A stretch of DNA of 60,600 nucleotides from Staphylococcus rostri. Its GTDB lineage: Bacteria > Bacillota > Bacilli > Staphylococcales > Staphylococcaceae. The position numbers and the translations under genes were made by a program. The notes under the pieces were generated by a model, which saw only the letters and a program-made list of their open reading frames with translations, was not told where the DNA came from and made no database searches. Within the stretch, counting starts at the first letter, position 1. Every line of letters starts with the position of its first letter. Below are positions 57,392-60,600 of the stretch, piece by piece. The stretch is from positions 1-60,600 of the forward strand of contig NZ_PPRF01000016.1 in the NCBI RefSeq assembly GCF_002902145.1, read 5' to 3'.

Positions 57392-58846
57392 ATGACATCT
57401 AGCGTTCAAGTGAGTAGAGAACAACGAAACATTATTGTTGCTGTCATGCTCATCAGCGCATTTATTGCCATCTTGAACCAGACATTATTAAATACAGCTT
57501 TGCCCGCAATTATGAAAGGGCTCAATATTGATGAAAGTACATCACAATGGCTTGTAACTGGTTTTATGCTTGTTAACGGGATTATGATTCCTTTAACGGC
57601 TTATTTTATGGATCGGATCCCCACGCGTAATTTGTATTTATTAGCGATGGGGGCGTTTTTGATTGGCTCTATAACGGCTGCATTAGCACCGAGCTTTTTA
57701 GTGTTAATGATTGCACGTGTTATTCAAGCAATGGGTGCAGGGATTATTATGCCCCTCAGTCAATTTACAATGTTTTCACTATTTCCTAAAGACCGCCGTG
57801 GTTTCGCGATGGGGCTGTCGGGTCTGGTTATTCAATTTGCGCCAGCCATTGGTCCAACGTTATCGGGCGTATTAGTCGATCACTTCTCATGGCGTGCCCC
57901 GTTATATATCGTCGTTGTCGTTGCGATCATTGGCTATATTTTCGGTATGATTTATATGCGTAACTTTAGTGAAACGAAAGAAGTTGTGCTAGACAAGATT
58001 TCTGTTGTCTTATCTACATTTGGTTTTGGATTAATGCTGTATTCTTTCAGTATCGCAGGCTCTCAAGGTTTAGAGCATCCAATTGTCTTTGTGACATTAA
58101 TTATCAGTTTCGTCATTATCGCTATTTTTATTTTACGACAACTCAAAATTGATAATCCGATATTGAATTTACATGCATTTGAAACGCGTACATTCACCTT
58201 GACGTCTATTGCATCAATGATTGCATTCACTGCGATGGTAGGTCCCGCGCTATTGATTCCACTTTACGTTCAAAGTTCGCTAGGATTATCCGCAATGCTT
58301 TCTGGGCTTGTCGTATTGCCAGGTGCAGTCATCAACGGTATTATGTCAGTAGTTACGGGACGTTTATATGATAAATTAGGTGCCCGTGTACTCGTTATCC
58401 CAGGATTTGCGATTCTGTTAATTTCAACATTGATGATGGCACAACTAACTGCTAACACAGCATATTGGTACGTCATCACATTCTATACGATACGATTATT
58501 TTCCGTTTCATTATTGATGATGCCACTCAATACAGCAGGCATTAACTCACTTTCCAATGAAATGGTGTCACACGGCACCGCAATTATGAATACATTACGT
58601 ACGATTGCAGGTTCGATGGGAACAGCATTAATGGTCACACTTATGGCTATCGGTGCGTCTCACTATTTTGCGCCAACAGGTATGTCGTCAGCACTTGCGC
58701 AACGTGAAGCAATGGCAGCAGGCGTCAACCTTGCCTTCTATATCACAGCAGGCTTTGTGTTAGTTGGCTTTATTTTAAGTTTCTTTATTTATGATCGTGG
58801 TAAAAAGGCCAAAAAGCCGAAGTATAAAAATGTAAGACACGCATAG
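57392..58846 (+). CDS. EmrB/QacA-type MFS drug transporter
   Basis: A 484-residue, 14-helix DHA2 pump (LMB-type motifs AILNQTLLNTALPAIM, RVIQAMGAGIIMPLSQ, QFAPAIGPTLSGVLVD). It resembles LmrB/FarB-like lincomycin and fatty-acid exporters, but the substrate is not certain. ATG at 57392 is 7 bases after AGAGGAG; the ATG at 57386 is one base away. Confidence 0.85.
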   Translation: MTSSVQVSREQRNIIVAVMLISAFIAILNQTLLNTALPAIMKGLNIDESTSQWLVTGFMLVNGIMIPLTAYFMDRIPTRNLYLLAMGAFLIGSITAALAPSFLVLMIARVIQAMGAGIIMPLSQFTMFSLFPKDRRGFAMGLSGLVIQFAPAIGPTLSGVLVDHFSWRAPLYIVVVVAIIGYIFGMIYMRNFSETKEVVLDKISVVLSTFGFGLMLYSFSIAGSQGLEHPIVFVTLIISFVIIAIFILRQLKIDNPILNLHAFETRTFTLTSIASMIAFTAMVGPALLIPLYVQSSLGLSAMLSGLVVLPGAVINGIMSVVTGRLYDKLGARVLVIPGFAILLISTLMMAQLTANTAYWYVITFYTIRLFSVSLLMMPLNTAGINSLSNEMVSHGTAIMNTLRTIAGSMGTALMVTLMAIGASHYFAPTGMSSALAQREAMAAGVNLAFYITAGFVLVGFILSFFIYDRGKKAKKPKYKNVRHA

Positions 58847-58857
58847 CAAAATATAAA

Positions 58858-58910
58858 TAATAACTGACTTGAAATGTGTAAATAGTAGACATTTTAAGTC
58901 GGTTATTTTT
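58858..58910 (+). terminator. Terminator after the EmrB/QacA-type gene
   Basis: AATAACTGACTT (58859-58870) pairs with AAGTCGGTTATT (58896-58907), with an inner AAATGT/ACATTT stem and a T-run. Confidence 0.88.
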
Positions 58911-59012
58911 GTATAGGGCACTTTTTTAAGGAAATCAAGGGTTTTTACCTTATGCAATCGCTTTATATTTTGTTAAACTATAAACAAACGTGTACAAAAG
59001 GAGAGATCATCC

Positions 59013-60077
59013 GTGTTAACAGTAGAACAAGTCAAAACACTCGTTGGAGAAATCAATGATCCAATTATTAACGTGCCTCTAAGCGAAACAGGTGGCGTGA
59101 TAGATGTTTCAATCAAAGAAGAAAAAGAGCATGTCAGTGTCAAAGTAGCAATGGCACAACTTGGGGGACAGACACAGCTCGACTTACAAATGGCAATCGT
59201 TGAGAAACTAAAAGAAAACGGTGCAAAAACAGTTGGTATTCGCTTTGAAGAATTGCCAGAAGAAACTGTTGAAAAATATCGTGGCAGTAAAGAAGAAGAG
59301 CAACAAACAATTGAACAATTCATCGCTCAAGGGAACGATTTAGAATTTATTGCGGTAGCATCAGGTAAAGGTGGCGTTGGTAAGTCAACAGTAGCGGTTA
59401 ACTTAGCCGTTGCCCTTGCACGTGAAGGCAAACGCGTTGGGTTAATTGATGCAGATATTTATGGCTTTAGTGTGCCAGATATGATGGGCATTGATGAAAA
59501 GCCAGGTATTGAAGGTAAAACAGTCGTGCCAGTCGAACGTCATGGCGTTAAAGTAATTTCAATGGCATTCTTTGTAGAAGAGAACGCCCCCGTTATTTGG
59601 CGTGGACCAATGCTCGGTAAAATGTTGACAAACTTCTTTACAGATGTGAAGTGGGGAGATTTAGACTATCTTATTCTAGACTTACCACCTGGAACAGGCG
59701 ATGTTGCGTTAGATGTACATACAATGTTACCGTCTAGCAAAGAAATCATTGTGACAACACCACATCCAACAGCTGCGTTTGTTGCCGCACGTGCTGGTGC
59801 AATGGCAAAACATACAGAGCATTCTATTCTAGGTGTTATTGAAAACATGTCATATTTTGAAAGCAAAGAAACTGGCAATAAGGAATATGTATTTGGTAAA
59901 GGCGGCGGACAGAAGTTGGCAGATGAATTACAAACAGACCTTCTTGGACAGTTACCGCTTGAGCAACCATCTTGGAAGCCGGTTGACTTTGCACCATCTA
60001 TTTATCAACCAGAAGATAAACTTGGTGGCATCTACCAATCTATTGCTCAAAAAATTATTGATAAAACAGCGAAATAA
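59013..60077 (+). CDS. mrp: Mrp/ApbC-type P-loop ATPase, cysteine-free
   Basis: A 354-residue protein: an N-terminal MIP18/DUF59-like domain (about 1-90) and a Mrp/NBP35 ATPase with deviant Walker A GKGGVGKS (118-125), DADIYGFSVP and LDLPPGTGDV. The family carries and transfers iron-sulfur clusters, usually through a C-terminal CxxC. Here the region after ENMSYFES has no CxxC, and I see no cysteine in the whole protein. It may act without a bound cluster or as a regulator like Bacillus SalA. GTG start at 59013 after GGAGAG. Confidence 0.9.
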   Translation: MLTVEQVKTLVGEINDPIINVPLSETGGVIDVSIKEEKEHVSVKVAMAQLGGQTQLDLQMAIVEKLKENGAKTVGIRFEELPEETVEKYRGSKEEEQQTIEQFIAQGNDLEFIAVASGKGGVGKSTVAVNLAVALAREGKRVGLIDADIYGFSVPDMMGIDEKPGIEGKTVVPVERHGVKVISMAFFVEENAPVIWRGPMLGKMLTNFFTDVKWGDLDYLILDLPPGTGDVALDVHTMLPSSKEIIVTTPHPTAAFVAARAGAMAKHTEHSILGVIENMSYFESKETGNKEYVFGKGGGQKLADELQTDLLGQLPLEQPSWKPVDFAPSIYQPEDKLGGIYQSIAQKIIDKTAK

Positions 60078-60092
60078 AAGGAATTCATTACT

Positions 60093-60125
60093 AAGACATC
60101 TTTCATTATTGAGAGGTGTCTTTTT
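60093..60125 (+). terminator. Terminator after mrp
   Basis: AAGACATCTTTC (60093-60104) pairs with GAGAGGTGTCTT (60111-60122), 12 pairs with two G-U, followed by TTT. Confidence 0.88.
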
Positions 60126-60163
60126 AGCTAGAAAATAAAATATAAAAATTTTAAAAAAAGGGG

Positions 60164-60192
60164 TTGATTTTTAATCCAGTACCGATTAGAAT
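60164..60192 (+). promoter_or_regulatory. rRNA operon upstream promoter
   Basis: TTGATT at 60164-60169, 17 bases, TAGAAT at 60187-60192. The region before it is rich in A and T tracts, as in UP elements. Confidence 0.5.
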
Positions 60193-60257
60193 AATTTCTT
60201 GTGAGCGAGAGCTTAGTTCAATAAAAAATTAAAAACGAAATAAATTTTAATTTCTTG

Positions 60258-60286
60258 TTGACAAAGAAAAGCATAGTTGATATGAT
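60258..60286 (+). promoter_or_regulatory. rRNA operon promoter P1
   Basis: Consensus TTGACA at 60258-60263, 17 bases, TATGAT at 60281-60286. Confidence 0.85.
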
Positions 60287-60408
60287 GTTAAAGTCGCGTC
60301 AATAAGTGCGAAACAAAATTAAATCACAAGTTACTTTTAATGGTGTAAAACTTACCATTGAATCTAACAAGAAAATGATTTAAGATTGTAAAAGTCTTGA
60401 GAAAACAT

Positions 60409-60437
60409 TTGATAACAATGCAACAATGTTATATAAT
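60409..60437 (+). promoter_or_regulatory. rRNA operon promoter P2
   Basis: TTGATA at 60409-60414, 17 bases, TATAAT at 60432-60437, about 135 bases before 16S rRNA. Confidence 0.85.
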
Positions 60438-60454
60438 GTTCGAGATGATAAATG

Positions 60455-60469
60455 TGAACATTGAAAACT
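60455..60469 (+). promoter_or_regulatory. boxA-like antitermination element
   Basis: TGAACATTGAAAACT in the rRNA leader resembles the Firmicute boxA (TGCTCTTTGAAAACT) that recruits NusB and S10. Confidence 0.5.
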
Positions 60470-60574
60470 GAATGACAATATGTCAACGTTAATTCCGATA
60501 ATTTGGGTACTCAGAGTAGTACTTTCAAGAGTGATTGACTTAAACAATCAAACGAGCTAATCAAGCTTACTTCT

Positions 60575-60600
60575 TTTATGGAGAGTTTGATCCTGGCTCA
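60575..60600 (+). rRNA. 16S ribosomal RNA, first bases only
   Basis: TTTATGGAGAGTTTGATCC is the universal 5' end of staphylococcal 16S rRNA, including the start of the conserved 27F primer site. The gene is cut by the window end; the exact first base is uncertain by one or two positions. Confidence 0.95.

Overview
This window is chromosomal DNA of a low-GC Gram-positive coccus, almost certainly a Staphylococcus. The evidence is a complete S10-spc-alpha ribosomal protein cluster with strong AGGAGG ribosome binding sites and a type-Z (zinc) S14, together with staphylococcal signature loci: saePQRS, the asp23 operon, the staphyloferrin A locus sfaABCD-htsABC, and sdrM-sepA. The proteins differ clearly from the S. 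aureus versions I remember (for example SaeS and SepA), so I read it as another staphylococcal species and do not name one.

Layout. 1-14.3 kb: promoter and about 200-nt leader, then rpsJ to rplQ including secY, adk, infA and rpoA. 14.3-19.1 kb: ECF vitamin-transporter module ecfA1-ecfA2-ecfT, truA, then rplM-rpsI behind its own promoter and structured leader. 19.1-24.1 kb: an accessory redox block with a small channel-like protein, a luciferase-like flavin monooxygenase, a nitroreductase with a divergent HxlR regulator, a TetR regulator divergent from a nitronate-monooxygenase-like protein, and a frameshifted MmcQ/YjbR gene. 24.2-26.4 kb: cystine-type ABC importer. 26.6-29.8 kb: a primase-helicase fusion of the TOTE type and a small thioredoxin-like protein. 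29.9-32.6 kb: sae two-component locus on the minus strand with a clear SaeR box. 32.8-35.3 kb: hchA and the sigma-B-driven amaP-DUF2273-asp23 operon. 35.3-38.6 kb: arsRBC and an MFS exporter. 38.7-47.9 kb: staphyloferrin A synthesis, export and import under Fur boxes. 48.1-49.4 kb: a YjiH-type membrane protein. 49.5-52.3 kb: an AT-rich island of unrecognised small genes, including four tandem, diverged copies of one unknown family. 52.4-60.1 kb: small PH-like protein, YdjM-like membrane protein, uridylyltransferase, hemolysin-III-like protein, three transporters (sdrM, sepA and an EmrB/QacA-type pump) and mrp. 60.1-60.6 kb: tandem promoters and leader of an rRNA operon, ending in the first bases of 16S rRNA.

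How the genes work together. The left third is translation machinery and protein export. The middle and right hold envelope and stress responses (Sae, Asp23/AmaP, HchA), metal handling (arsenic efflux, Fur-controlled siderophore), amino-acid uptake and drug efflux. The two places most likely to hold something new are the tandem paralog array at 50.5-52.3 kb and the primase-helicase at 26.6 kb, whose C-terminus carries a phospholipase-D-like motif with its catalytic His and Lys replaced. All family assignments come from reading motifs and from memory; no database search was run.
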